In this document: positions 17,598 through 25,140 of the stretch, piece after piece
Layout of the letters: each line of letters opens with the position of its first letter
Position numbering within the stretch: position 1 is the stretch's first letter
Origin: Saprospiraceae bacterium
GTDB taxonomy: Bacteria; Bacteroidota; Bacteroidia; Chitinophagales; Saprospiraceae
Length of the DNA stretch: 64,000 bases
Assembly (NCBI GenBank): GCA_016714445.1
Contig: JADJNF010000007.1
Span: 620,001 to 684,000, forward strand
Reading direction: 5' to 3'
Position numbers and translations under genes: made by a program
The notes under the pieces: generated by a model
Told to the model about the DNA's origin: nothing
Database searches by the model: none
What the model saw: the letters and a program-made list of their open reading frames with translations, nothing else

Positions 17598-18974
17598 ATG
17601 ACTGGATATGTTTTAAAGAGAATATTGCTGGTCATTCCAACCATGTTGGTGGTGATGATTATTGCATTCTTTTTAAGCAAACTTGTTCCCGGAGATGCAG
17701 CTTCTGCTATGCTAATACTTCAGGGTATTCAGCCTGATGGACCCAACGCTTCAAAAGAATATGAACGAAACTACATTCATCTTAAACTAAACAAACCCAC
17801 ATTTTACTTTTCTATCTTACCTGACTTTTATCCTGAAAATATTAATCAAATACCATCTGATACTAAAAGAAAGCAGATAAATGATTTCCTTATTCAAAAA
17901 TTTAATTATTCAGATATTCAGGATTATTTATCTGTCAGAGACCAAATCACATATACCAAAGCAAATGACAATAAAGATTCACTGGATAATAATTATACAT
18001 ATAATCTAATATTTGAGACACAACCTTCTAAAATAAAATCCAGTATCGAGCAATTATTAAAGTACAAAAATGCTGAAATAAGTCCTAAAATAAGCGCCCT
18101 TGAAACCAGTTTTAATAATATGGTCAAAAACAAGTCAAACTTCTATTATCCAAAAATATTCTGGCATGGCCTTGACAATCAGTTTCATTTTTGGTTCAAA
18201 GAAATCATTGCCGGCAATTTTGGTTTGTCAATAAAAGATGGTCGCATGGTCAGTGGTAAAATATCCGCTGCATTAAAATGGACGCTGGTATTAATATTAC
18301 TAAATGTGATTTTATCTTCCTTGATTTCTATTCCAACAGGATTATATGCCGGATACAAAGAAAATGGATGGTTTGACCGGATGAGTAGTTTTATCTCGCT
18401 TTTGTTGTATGCGACACCGGTTTTTTGGTTGGCTTCATTACTTATTGTCTTTTGTACATCAGACAGATACAGTACTTTTTTGAACATATTTCCCACTCCC
18501 GGCACCTGGTATATCCCTGACAATCAAAGTTTTTTCAGAAGTATGGGGCTATTGAGCGGACAATTGGTGTTACCTGTCATTTGTTTGGTGGCCAATGATA
18601 TCGCTCAACTAAGTCGCATCACCAAAAATAATGTGCTCGAACAAAAATCAAAATTATACGTGACTTTAGCAAAAGCGAAAGGACTGAACGATTGGGTGAT
18701 TCTGAAAAAACATATACTGCCCAATGTACTTATTCCATTGATAACTGTCATCGGAGGGAGGATACCGGCAGGTATATCCGGTGCCCTGATCATTGAGATC
18801 ATTTTTAATATTCCCGGCATGGGTCGCCTGATGTATGAAAGCATCTTTAGTTCAGACTGGAATGTAGTCTTCGGCATATTACTCATTGTCTCAGTATTTA
18901 CTATTACTTTTATGCTTATCACAGACATTATATACGCTGTGGTCAACCCGAAAATTAAAACATCCATGTCATGA
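17598..18974 (+). CDS. Oligopeptide ABC transporter permease, OppB/DppB type, with large periplasmic insertion
   Basis: 458-residue inner-membrane permease. The first transmembrane helix (YVLKRILLVIPTMLVVMIIAFFL) and LVPGDA motif are typical of DppB. The C-terminal half carries the remaining helices and the EAA-type loop (AKAKGLNDWVILKKHILPN). At 458 residues it is about 120-150 longer than usual DppB proteins. The extra length is a hydrophilic, Lys/Asp/Asn-rich stretch between helices 1 and 2, about residues 55-190, which would be periplasmic. It pairs with the OppC-type permease that starts 161 bp downstream. Confidence 0.9.
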   Translation: MTGYVLKRILLVIPTMLVVMIIAFFLSKLVPGDAASAMLILQGIQPDGPNASKEYERNYIHLKLNKPTFYFSILPDFYPENINQIPSDTKRKQINDFLIQKFNYSDIQDYLSVRDQITYTKANDNKDSLDNNYTYNLIFETQPSKIKSSIEQLLKYKNAEISPKISALETSFNNMVKNKSNFYYPKIFWHGLDNQFHFWFKEIIAGNFGLSIKDGRMVSGKISAALKWTLVLILLNVILSSLISIPTGLYAGYKENGWFDRMSSFISLLLYATPVFWLASLLIVFCTSDRYSTFLNIFPTPGTWYIPDNQSFFRSMGLLSGQLVLPVICLVANDIAQLSRITKNNVLEQKSKLYVTLAKAKGLNDWVILKKHILPNVLIPLITVIGGRIPAGISGALIIEIIFNIPGMGRLMYESIFSSDWNVVFGILLIVSVFTITFMLITDIIYAVVNPKIKTSMS

Positions 18975-19135
18975 AATGAGCATGAACCATCTTTGTAGCA
19001 AACAAAACTCTATGATTATTTTCATGCGAAACGCGAGTTCGGCAACACCAAAGATGAAGATCATGTTGTCAATTCCATCTGGAAAAATAAATAAGGCATT
19101 CAGAGAATGTCAATTAAAAAAAATAAACCGATGAA
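18975..19135 (+). other. Spacer between the two permease genes
   Basis: 161 bp separate two permease genes that are normally adjacent. No intact gene is present. One short frame (18997-19099) reads like protein (YDYFHAKREFGNTKDED) but has no start codon and is preceded by a stop, so it may be the remnant of a lost gene. Nothing here resembles a promoter or terminator. Confidence 0.4.
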
Positions 19136-20299
19136 ATGAAAATAAAAAATGACATATCCTTTATTTTATCAAAATGGGTCATTGGCATTTATTTTCTCGT
19201 AGCGATATTCGGTTCATTTCTGGCAGGTGATGTCCCTATTTTTTGCAATATTAATGGAAAAATGACCTCCCCGTTAATTTCTTCCTTCTTCACTAAGTCT
19301 TCATTCAATACAAATTATTCAGAAGAATCCTGTATCATGCCGTTCATTCCGTATTCACCATTAAACATCGATAAAGACCATCCTGTAGCATTAAGTCCAT
19401 TTGATGATTCAAAAAAAGGGATAAGTAAAAATAAACATTGGTTAGGAACAGATAAACTTGGCAGAGATGTGGCATCAGGAATGATACACGGTACTGCTAC
19501 AGCCTTAAAAATCGGAATCATTTCTGTTTTTTTTGCATTTATCGTCGGCGTATCTTTGGGTATGATGTCAGCTTACTACAAAGATGATGGTATCCGTATA
19601 AGTGCTCCTCTTCTGATAGCTATAATTGTGGTTATTCCTCCTGCAATATATTACATGATTATGGAGTGGGTTATTTTCAATCCTTCAGTCCTATATTTCC
19701 TTTCAGCCTGTCTGGTGGGGACAATAATATTTGGGGCGAGTATATCGTGGATAAACAAGTCTGATTATTTTAAAAAGCATAATGTTCCCATTGACATGCT
19801 GCTATTAAAAGTAATTGAAATCCGAAAATCATTTCCAGGTATATTTATACTTCTTGCATTGGTGAGTTTATTTGCTGTCCCTTCGATATGGAATATTGTG
19901 TTTATCATTGCTTTACTTGGCTGGACGGAATTTGCAAGATTTGCCCGTGCAGAGACATTGGCAGTAAAAGAAGAAAATTATATCCTTAGCGTCAAAGTAC
20001 TTGGTTTTAGTGATGTCAGGATTTTAGTCGGACACATATTGCCAAATATTTTACCCACACTGATTGTGATGGTCTGCTTTAGTATAGGAAGCGCAGTGTT
20101 GCTCGAGTCTACCTTGTCATTTTTGGGCATAGGATTGCCTGTCGAAGAAGTGACCTGGGGCAAAATGATGGCTGAAGGCAGGAATATGAATGCCTGGTGG
20201 CTGGTAGTATTTCCCGGACTTGCTATTTTTATACTTATTTTATCTTTAAATAGGCTTGCAACGGGCTATCAAAAATCCAAATTCGCTCGTCTCTTATAG
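19136..20299 (+). CDS. Oligopeptide ABC transporter permease, OppC/DppC type
   Basis: 387-residue inner-membrane permease. It has an N-terminal helix followed by an extended loop, then the motif HWLGTDKLGRDVASGMIHGT characteristic of DppC/OppC, membrane helices, the EAA loop (RAETLAVKEENYILSVKVLGF ... HILPN) and the terminal LSFLGIGLPVEEVTWGKMM segment. It is longer than typical DppC (about 300) because of insertions near residues 30-85 and 170-220. It completes the membrane part of the importer. No ATPase gene (OppD/OppF) follows: the next plus-strand gene is HU, so the energising subunit must be encoded elsewhere. Confidence 0.92.
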   Translation: MKIKNDISFILSKWVIGIYFLVAIFGSFLAGDVPIFCNINGKMTSPLISSFFTKSSFNTNYSEESCIMPFIPYSPLNIDKDHPVALSPFDDSKKGISKNKHWLGTDKLGRDVASGMIHGTATALKIGIISVFFAFIVGVSLGMMSAYYKDDGIRISAPLLIAIIVVIPPAIYYMIMEWVIFNPSVLYFLSACLVGTIIFGASISWINKSDYFKKHNVPIDMLLLKVIEIRKSFPGIFILLALVSLFAVPSIWNIVFIIALLGWTEFARFARAETLAVKEENYILSVKVLGFSDVRILVGHILPNILPTLIVMVCFSIGSAVLLESTLSFLGIGLPVEEVTWGKMMAEGRNMNAWWLVVFPGLAIFILILSLNRLATGYQKSKFARLL

Positions 20300-20307
20300 T
20301 TAGATTT

Positions 20308-20487
20308 TTAATTTTTTCTTTTTGAATTTGGAAACAACTTTGATTTGCCCCGTTTAGTGGTTTCCATATCAGGATTGTTATACTTTTCTTCCAGTCCGCA
20401 GCCCTCTTTTGTTTTGCATGATTGTTGTGATACGGAGGAGAATAGAACAATGGCTATCAATACAAAATATTTTAATAAACCTTTCAA
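20308..20487 (-). CDS. Small putative lipoprotein (59 aa), TTG start
   Basis: Short minus-strand frame convergent with the permease gene. It encodes a hydrophobic signal (LLKYFVLIAIVLFSS), a Cys-containing segment QQSCKTKEGCGLEEKY and a basic tail TTKRGKSKLFPNSKRKN. The pattern CKxxEGCGLEEKY ... TxRGKSxLF resembles small lipoproteins that I recognise from other Bacteroidota, but I cannot name a family. No ATG occurs between the preceding in-frame stop and the signal, so TTG at 20487 is taken as start. The lipobox is weak (QQS before Cys), as is common in this phylum. Function unknown. Confidence 0.6.
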   Translation of the reverse strand: MKGLLKYFVLIAIVLFSSVSQQSCKTKEGCGLEEKYNNPDMETTKRGKSKLFPNSKRKN

Positions 20488-20646
20488 AGCTATAATGTTT
20501 TAGAAGTAAAATACAAAACTATGATTCAAACTGTAATGTTAGTTAAATTTGTATAATTAAATATGTAAATAATTTGTTAAACCGACTAAATAATCAATAA
20601 ATATGGCTATTCCTATGATTTTACTGCAAATTTTATGAATTATTGT

Positions 20647-20676
20647 TTGTATATATATGAATTAAGCCTACTTTTG
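20647..20676 (+). promoter_or_regulatory. HU gene promoter
   Basis: TTG (20647-20649), a 19-nt spacer and TACTTTTG (20669-20676) make a textbook Bacteroidota promoter. The predicted start is near 20680, leaving a leader of about 35 nt, A+T-rich and without a Shine-Dalgarno site, before the ATG at 20715. Confidence 0.8.
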
Positions 20677-20714
20677 CGCCCGAATAAATTCTTAATATAC
20701 ATAAAATTATTAAA

Positions 20715-20987
20715 ATGAACAAAAGTGATTTAGTCAATGCAGTAGCTGAAGCAGCAGGAATTAACAAAACTCAGGCAGGTAGCGCAGTTGATGCAGTATT
20801 TAGTGGTATAGAAGCCAGCCTTAAAAGTGGTGACAAAGCTGCTTTCGTAGGATTTGGTACTTTCTCAACAGCACACAAACCAGCTAGAGAAGGAAGAAAC
20901 CCTTCAACAGGTAAAACAATAAGTATTGCAGCTAAAACTTCAGTGAAGTTTAAAGCAGGAAAGTCTTTGACTGATGCAGTAAACTAA
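20715..20987 (+). CDS. hup: HU family DNA-binding protein
   Basis: 90-residue histone-like protein that bends and compacts DNA as a dimer. It begins MNKSDLVNAVAEAAGINKTQA and carries the beta-arm signature GFGTFSTAHKPAREGRNPSTGKTI followed by KFKAGKSL, all at the usual HU positions and length. It has its own strong promoter and a strong terminator, so it is monocistronic. Confidence 0.97.
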   Translation: MNKSDLVNAVAEAAGINKTQAGSAVDAVFSGIEASLKSGDKAAFVGFGTFSTAHKPAREGRNPSTGKTISIAAKTSVKFKAGKSLTDAVN

Positions 20988-21021
20988 TTTTTAGCAGGTA
21001 CATTACTTACTAAAAGAAAAA

Positions 21022-21060
21022 AAACAAAGGCAGCACTATATTTTAGTGCTGCCTTTGTTT
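21022..21060 (+). terminator. Strong terminator after HU
   Basis: A 16-bp perfect stem (AAACAAAGGCAGCACT and its complement) with a 7-nt loop is followed by a T run. The A-rich 5' side makes it usable from the minus strand too, for the convergent gene ending at 21155. Confidence 0.92.
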
Positions 21061-21074
21061 TTTTAATGAAAATA

Positions 21075-21103
21075 TCCGACATCAAAAGTTTAGACTTTTC
21101 GGA
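21075..21103. repeat. REP-like palindrome
   Basis: An imperfect inverted repeat with arms TCCGA/TCGGA and AAAAGT/ACTTTT around a 4-nt loop. It lies at the edge of a stretch with several palindromes of similar size (22042, 22094, 21820) that belong to no gene. Confidence 0.4.
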
Positions 21104-21154
21104 TGGCAAATGCTTAAAATCGTGGAACGAAGTCTTGGGCGTCGCTCTGCGGGG

Positions 21155-21766
21155 TTAATTACACTTAATAGATGACAGGTCAACAGCTGCTTTATTTTGC
21201 ATTAATATTTTACTTAATATTATTTGGCCCGAAGTACATTTATATCCTTTTAATATATATGTTCCTCCCAAATTAACATCCTTTTCCTTGACTCCAGGAA
21301 TCATATCCAATGTTGCTGCCCCTACAAAAAACTCACCTGATGTTTTATAGATAATATCTGTAAATCTAATAAACTTAATACCATCTTCAAATATTTCTGT
21401 AATATCTTGAATATTCTTCTTTTTAATTTTCATTAAATTAATAAAAGGGAGTCTTTTAATTTTCGATTGCATAGGTATTTTTTTGAAAGCACTAAGATTC
21501 TCTGTTTCATTAATACATGTAAAGATATTATTGTCAGTATTCAAATCCATCTCCAGAATAATGTCTTTTGGATCATTAACTTTATAAATTTCAGAGAATT
21601 CAATAAAAACAAGAAAATCATTATGTAGAATTTCATCAAGCAACCGATTATAAATATACACAATTTCTGTTTTAGAAAAGAATTCATCTTGTTTAGGTTT
21701 TTTCTGACTATCTATACTTGATAGAATATTCAAAATAAATACTAAAATTAAAATAAGTTGACGCAT
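21155..21766 (-). CDS. Hypothetical secreted protein
   Basis: 203-residue protein of unknown function. A hydrophobic signal (MRQLILILVFILNILSSIDSQ) favours the start at 21766 over an in-frame ATG at 21847, which lies inside the 254-bp repeat. The mature part is rich in Ile, Lys and Asp with no recognised motif: IYNRLLDEILHNDFLVFIEFSE near the start and FVGAATLDMIPGVKEKD near the end. A single Cys pair (KGYKCTSGQ; IKCN) could form a disulfide. It lies downstream of copy 1 of the repeat and shares no visible similarity with the next gene. Confidence 0.55.
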   Translation of the reverse strand: MRQLILILVFILNILSSIDSQKKPKQDEFFSKTEIVYIYNRLLDEILHNDFLVFIEFSEIYKVNDPKDIILEMDLNTDNNIFTCINETENLSAFKKIPMQSKIKRLPFINLMKIKKKNIQDITEIFEDGIKFIRFTDIIYKTSGEFFVGAATLDMIPGVKEKDVNLGGTYILKGYKCTSGQIILSKILMQNKAAVDLSSIKCN

Positions 21767-21810
21767 ATCTATAATTTTTATGGGCAAGTTAGATAAATAC
21801 CAGATGTAAT

Positions 21811-22064
21811 CTTGATGGTCGCAGATTGCATCTGCGATCCCATACACTAAGGATTTTCAAATTCATCTCAATAAAAAGCTTGAGTTAAGTATAAGAACAA
21901 TATCAACCTGATAAAGATAGTAAAAATTTTAAATGGATAAGCAGTCTGATCACACAAAAATAGAACATCGAAGGTATTTGATGTAATATGCTATTGTTTG
22001 CCATATTTGTATTTAACGCATTATAAATGCTTAATTTATGGGGTCGAAGTTATAAACTTCGACC
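21811..22064. repeat. 254-bp direct repeat, copy 1
   Basis: Non-coding element about 91% identical over 254 bp to 22911-23164, counted by eye with 23 mismatches and no gaps. The offset is exactly 1100 bp. It begins with a palindrome (GCAGAT-TGC-ATCTGC) and ends with a perfect 10-bp inverted repeat (GGTCGAAGTT / AACTTCGACC, 22042-22064). Copy 1 lies 44 bp upstream of the gene starting at 21766. Confidence 0.88.
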
Positions 22065-22093
22065 TTCCCGGCTCAGCCATGGCAACACAGGGA

Positions 22094-22109
22094 CGTTGTA
22101 AATACAACG
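22094..22109. repeat. Short palindrome beside the 254-bp repeat
   Basis: Perfect 7-bp arms CGTTGTA / TACAACG around two bases. The form resembles REP palindromes. It lies just downstream of the gene ending at 22140. Confidence 0.4.
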
Positions 22110-22139
22110 CCGAACAGGGGCAATCTAGCGAGAAGGGCT

Positions 22140-22874
22140 TTATTTTAATTTGATCATCTTAATAGGTATGGTATATTCCTTTGCTAATTTAACTTCAATA
22201 GAAAGAGAGTCACTAAGGAATTTTATAAACTTATCAATAGGAATTGGTTCATTATAATATTTGTTGGGGAAAAGGATGTCATATCGTTTGTATTCTAAAT
22301 GTGGTGGCGTGATTTTACCCAAACTAACTCTGACATTTTTGTTTTCAGGTGCTTCAAATAGTGAGCCACTCACAACAGAAGTATATTCTCTGTTCATCAC
22401 TTTAATAACATTATCGGGGTATATATAAAATCCCAAATGATAAGGATCAGAATATTCTGTGGGCATGATATCAGATGTATCTTTAAATGTTATATCATAT
22501 ATCCGATATCTTTCTATCGTATCTATGATTTTGTATGGGTATCTTTTGCCAATTTCATCAAGTAGCACTTTTTTTGCCCATAGAGTATCTCTGCATTCAA
22601 AAATTTTATAAGAGAATCTATTAGCTATATTAAAATCATCAGGATTAACCCGATAATTGTCACTAAAGTCTACATCCATTAAGTGCATAACTGCTCTTGA
22701 AGGAGAAATATTTAAAATAGATATGCTATCATTAAAGTCAGTATCTTTTCCAACTACAATAAGATTTGTTGTGTCAAATCCACAAGGAAAAGAATCTTTA
22801 GTCTTGGTTAAAGATGTACATGATATATTGAATAAATATATGATAATATTAAATATTAGATAAAATATTTTCAT
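22140..22874 (-). CDS. Hypothetical lipoprotein
   Basis: 244-residue protein of unknown function. The start at 22874 gives a lipoprotein-type signal MKIFYLIFNIIIYLFNISC with Cys19; an in-frame ATG at 22943 would lie in the upstream repeat. The mature part is acidic and Tyr/Ile-rich (FSYKIFECRDTLWAKKVLLDEIGKRYPYKI; YSDPYHLGFYIYPDN) and ends VKLAKEYTIPIKMIKLK. I recognise no domain. It shares the 254-bp upstream element with the neighbouring hypothetical gene but not protein sequence. Confidence 0.55.
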   Translation of the reverse strand: MKIFYLIFNIIIYLFNISCTSLTKTKDSFPCGFDTTNLIVVGKDTDFNDSISILNISPSRAVMHLMDVDFSDNYRVNPDDFNIANRFSYKIFECRDTLWAKKVLLDEIGKRYPYKIIDTIERYRIYDITFKDTSDIMPTEYSDPYHLGFYIYPDNVIKVMNREYTSVVSGSLFEAPENKNVRVSLGKITPPHLEYKRYDILFPNKYYNEPIPIDKFIKFLSDSLSIEVKLAKEYTIPIKMIKLK

Positions 22875-22910
22875 GGACATCCTGTTTGCATATTTATAAA
22901 TTTTACAAAT

Positions 22911-23164
22911 CTTGATGGTCGCAGATTGCATCTGCGATCCCATACACTAAGAATTTTCAAATTCATCTCAATAAAAAGCTTGAGTTATATTTAAGAATAA
23001 TATCAACCTGATAAAGTTAGCAAAAGTTTTAAATGGATAAGCAGTCTGATCATACAAAAATAGCGCATCGAAGGTATTTGATGTAATATGCTATTGTTTG
23101 CCATATTTGTATTCTACACATTAAAATTGCTTTATTTATAAGGTCGACCATACAAACTTCGACC
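22911..23164. repeat. 254-bp direct repeat, copy 2
   Basis: Counterpart of 21811-22064, lying 36 bp upstream of the gene that starts at 22874. The leading palindrome is identical; the closing inverted repeat is degenerate here (GGTCGACCAT versus AACTTCGACC). The rest of the stretch to 23271 is A+T-rich and holds nothing I recognise. Confidence 0.88.
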
Positions 23165-23271
23165 ATTTCTTGGATTGATTATTTGCTTAAAAGAACAAAA
23201 GATATTTCAATGTCTACTTACTTAAAAATTTAAGAACAATATCTCCATAGCAAACTAAATTAACCTTCTTA

Positions 23272-24399
23272 TTACCTCACTTCTCTGCCCTTCCAATCAA
23301 AATCTGAAGGGATCAAAGCATACATACCGGATAGAAGGATGTGTATAAAATACAAAAAGAAACACGGCAGAAAAGATCTCATCACTCTGTTTTTATCAAA
23401 AAATCTGCACAGGTTGTTTAAAAAAAAATAATCCGTTGCCATTTTAATCAATAAAGCAACCAATCCTGCCGTCAATATCCATCCGGAATAAAACAAACCA
23501 ACGAAAATAAACAGGAGTATAATCACGCAATAAATAAAGATAAAGGCTTGAATCTTTGCTATTTGATGATCACCCATTTTTAAGGATTTAGTAGCCCATC
23601 GTTTTCTTTGCTGAATTAGCGAAGACCAGGATGATTCCGATTTTGTAGTAACTACTCCATCTGAAGATTTTATGAATCCAATTTTTCCGATCGCAGATGT
23701 TGCTATTTTATTGACCAGAAATACATCATCTCCGGAAGCAAGATGTTCGTTTCCTTCATATCCTTTCACAGCATAAAAAGCCGCTTTTTTAAAACTTATG
23801 TTTGCCCCGTTGGCAAGAAAATATGTTTTGCGAAAAATACCATTAGCCGTTATGGCCATAGTAGCTACAAAATCGAGAAATTGAAAATGAGATAAAATCG
23901 TATCATCAGTCTCCGGTAGAACTACAGCAGTATTTAATACTGTATCGTCCATTTTAAACTTGCTGCCATGTAAACTTAGCCACTCCTTACTTACTACACT
24001 ATCAGCATCTGTGCACAGTATATATGGAAATCGAGACACTGAAACACCAAATGTAATGGCAGCCTTTTTACCATGAAGATTTTCCGGAAGACTGAAAACT
24101 CTGACATTTTTGTGGATACTCTGGCTTATAATCTCAAATGTTTTATCAGTGCTGTGGTCGTCCACAATGACGATCTCAAAATTTTCAACAGGAAAATTAT
24201 TGTTGATGATACTTTCTATACAATTCTGAATATAATTTTCTTCATTTCTTGCAGCAATAATCACTGAAATAGTAATATCTGAAACGTCTTCATTCCGAAC
24301 TTTTATATTTTGAGTTTCATTCCACCCTAAGGTAATGTGATGAATCAGATAGACATACCCTATGCTTGCTATTATGGCAATGAATCCTAAAATGATCAA
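23272..24399 (-). CDS. Membrane glycosyltransferase family 2
   Basis: 375-residue inner-membrane GT2. A first helix (MIILGFIAIIASIGYVYLI) is followed by the catalytic domain: VIIAARNEE, VIVDDHSTDKT, CTDADS, the acid-base ASGDDVF and the acceptor-site QQRKRW. Three or four C-terminal helices end in FDWKGREV. The architecture resembles polysaccharide or carotenoid/lipid glycosyltransferases with processive-type motifs; the sugar is unknown. No ATG occurs before the catalytic domain, so TTG at 24399, nine bases after the upstream stop, is the likely start. It is co-directional with the membrane protein at 24409. Confidence 0.88.
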   Translation of the reverse strand: MIILGFIAIIASIGYVYLIHHITLGWNETQNIKVRNEDVSDITISVIIAARNEENYIQNCIESIINNNFPVENFEIVIVDDHSTDKTFEIISQSIHKNVRVFSLPENLHGKKAAITFGVSVSRFPYILCTDADSVVSKEWLSLHGSKFKMDDTVLNTAVVLPETDDTILSHFQFLDFVATMAITANGIFRKTYFLANGANISFKKAAFYAVKGYEGNEHLASGDDVFLVNKIATSAIGKIGFIKSSDGVVTTKSESSWSSLIQQRKRWATKSLKMGDHQIAKIQAFIFIYCVIILLFIFVGLFYSGWILTAGLVALLIKMATDYFFLNNLCRFFDKNRVMRSFLPCFFLYFIHILLSGMYALIPSDFDWKGREVR

Positions 24400-24408
24400 A
24401 TGAGTTTC

Positions 24409-24891
24409 CTATTTAAACATATCATCATATTCATTTGATTTGCTTTGCTTTGGCGCTTCGGGTCGTTTATTTAATGGTGGTAGTTCCAGAAAATTGTCTT
24501 CTTCCACTACCTCTTCATAATCGGTAAAGATATTTCTTTCATTTTCAACTTTTTCATACGCCTTTTTGATGGTTCGTTTCCCAAGTGCCTTAAAAAACAG
24601 ATATCCTGCAACAATCGGGTATCCAAATACAACCAGCAATAATGCCAAAATACCCATTATTGTGTTTTCTTTCAGTAACTTCCAGACAAACTTAAAAAAG
24701 TCAGTAACTACAGTATAATCTATGATCAGTGTTATAATCAGCAATATAGGTGCTACCCATGAAAGCAACCAGAAAACTCCTTTCGCTAAAAAAAATAAAG
24801 CTGTGAAAAAAACGGCCAGAATAAGCAATGGACCTAAAAAACCAAAAGGACTATTACTACCTCCAACTTTGAACTCTCTGTAAACGGACAT
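24409..24891 (-). CDS. Hypothetical membrane protein
   Basis: 160-residue protein with three hydrophobic segments (about 17-38, 42-60 and 78-100) and a charged, acidic cytoplasmic tail (YEEVVEEDNFLELPPL ... EYDDMFK). No known domain was recognised. It lies nine bases upstream of the GT2 gene on the same strand, which suggests joint transcription and perhaps a shared role in the membrane. Confidence 0.7.
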   Translation of the reverse strand: MSVYREFKVGGSNSPFGFLGPLLILAVFFTALFFLAKGVFWLLSWVAPILLIITLIIDYTVVTDFFKFVWKLLKENTIMGILALLLVVFGYPIVAGYLFFKALGKRTIKKAYEKVENERNIFTDYEEVVEEDNFLELPPLNKRPEAPKQSKSNEYDDMFK

Positions 24892-25110
24892 AATTTGATA
24901 TTAAAAATATATACAAAAGGGTATTCCCTATTTTTCAAATTTCTTTTAAACTTTTAAGATATATTTGATCTTTCACATTTATATTTTTAGCCGTAGCTGC
25001 CGGCTACATATACAAAATTCATCTTGCCAAAAATTTAATTTGCAAGCTTTCGCTCAAACATGAAAATTTAAACATTGGCTTAATTTTTAAACTCTAAGTT
25101 AATTTTTTTA

Positions 25111-25118
25111 TATCTTTG
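25111..25118 (+). promoter_or_regulatory. Candidate -7 box of the FadH-type gene
   Basis: TATCTTTG matches TAnnTTTG. A start near 25122 would leave a 19-nt leader before the ATG at 25141. The -33 element is not obvious. Confidence 0.5.
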
Positions 25119-25140
25119 CTAAGCATAAAACAACACTGCC

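Noticed and set aside
18886..19134. Plus-strand frame overlapping the permease end and the spacer
   Set aside because: The overlap with a well-defined gene and lack of any motif make it a shadow frame; the spacer itself is described instead.
21811..22064. The 254-bp repeat as an insertion sequence
   Set aside because: No transposase, target duplication or terminal inverted repeats enclosing it were found.
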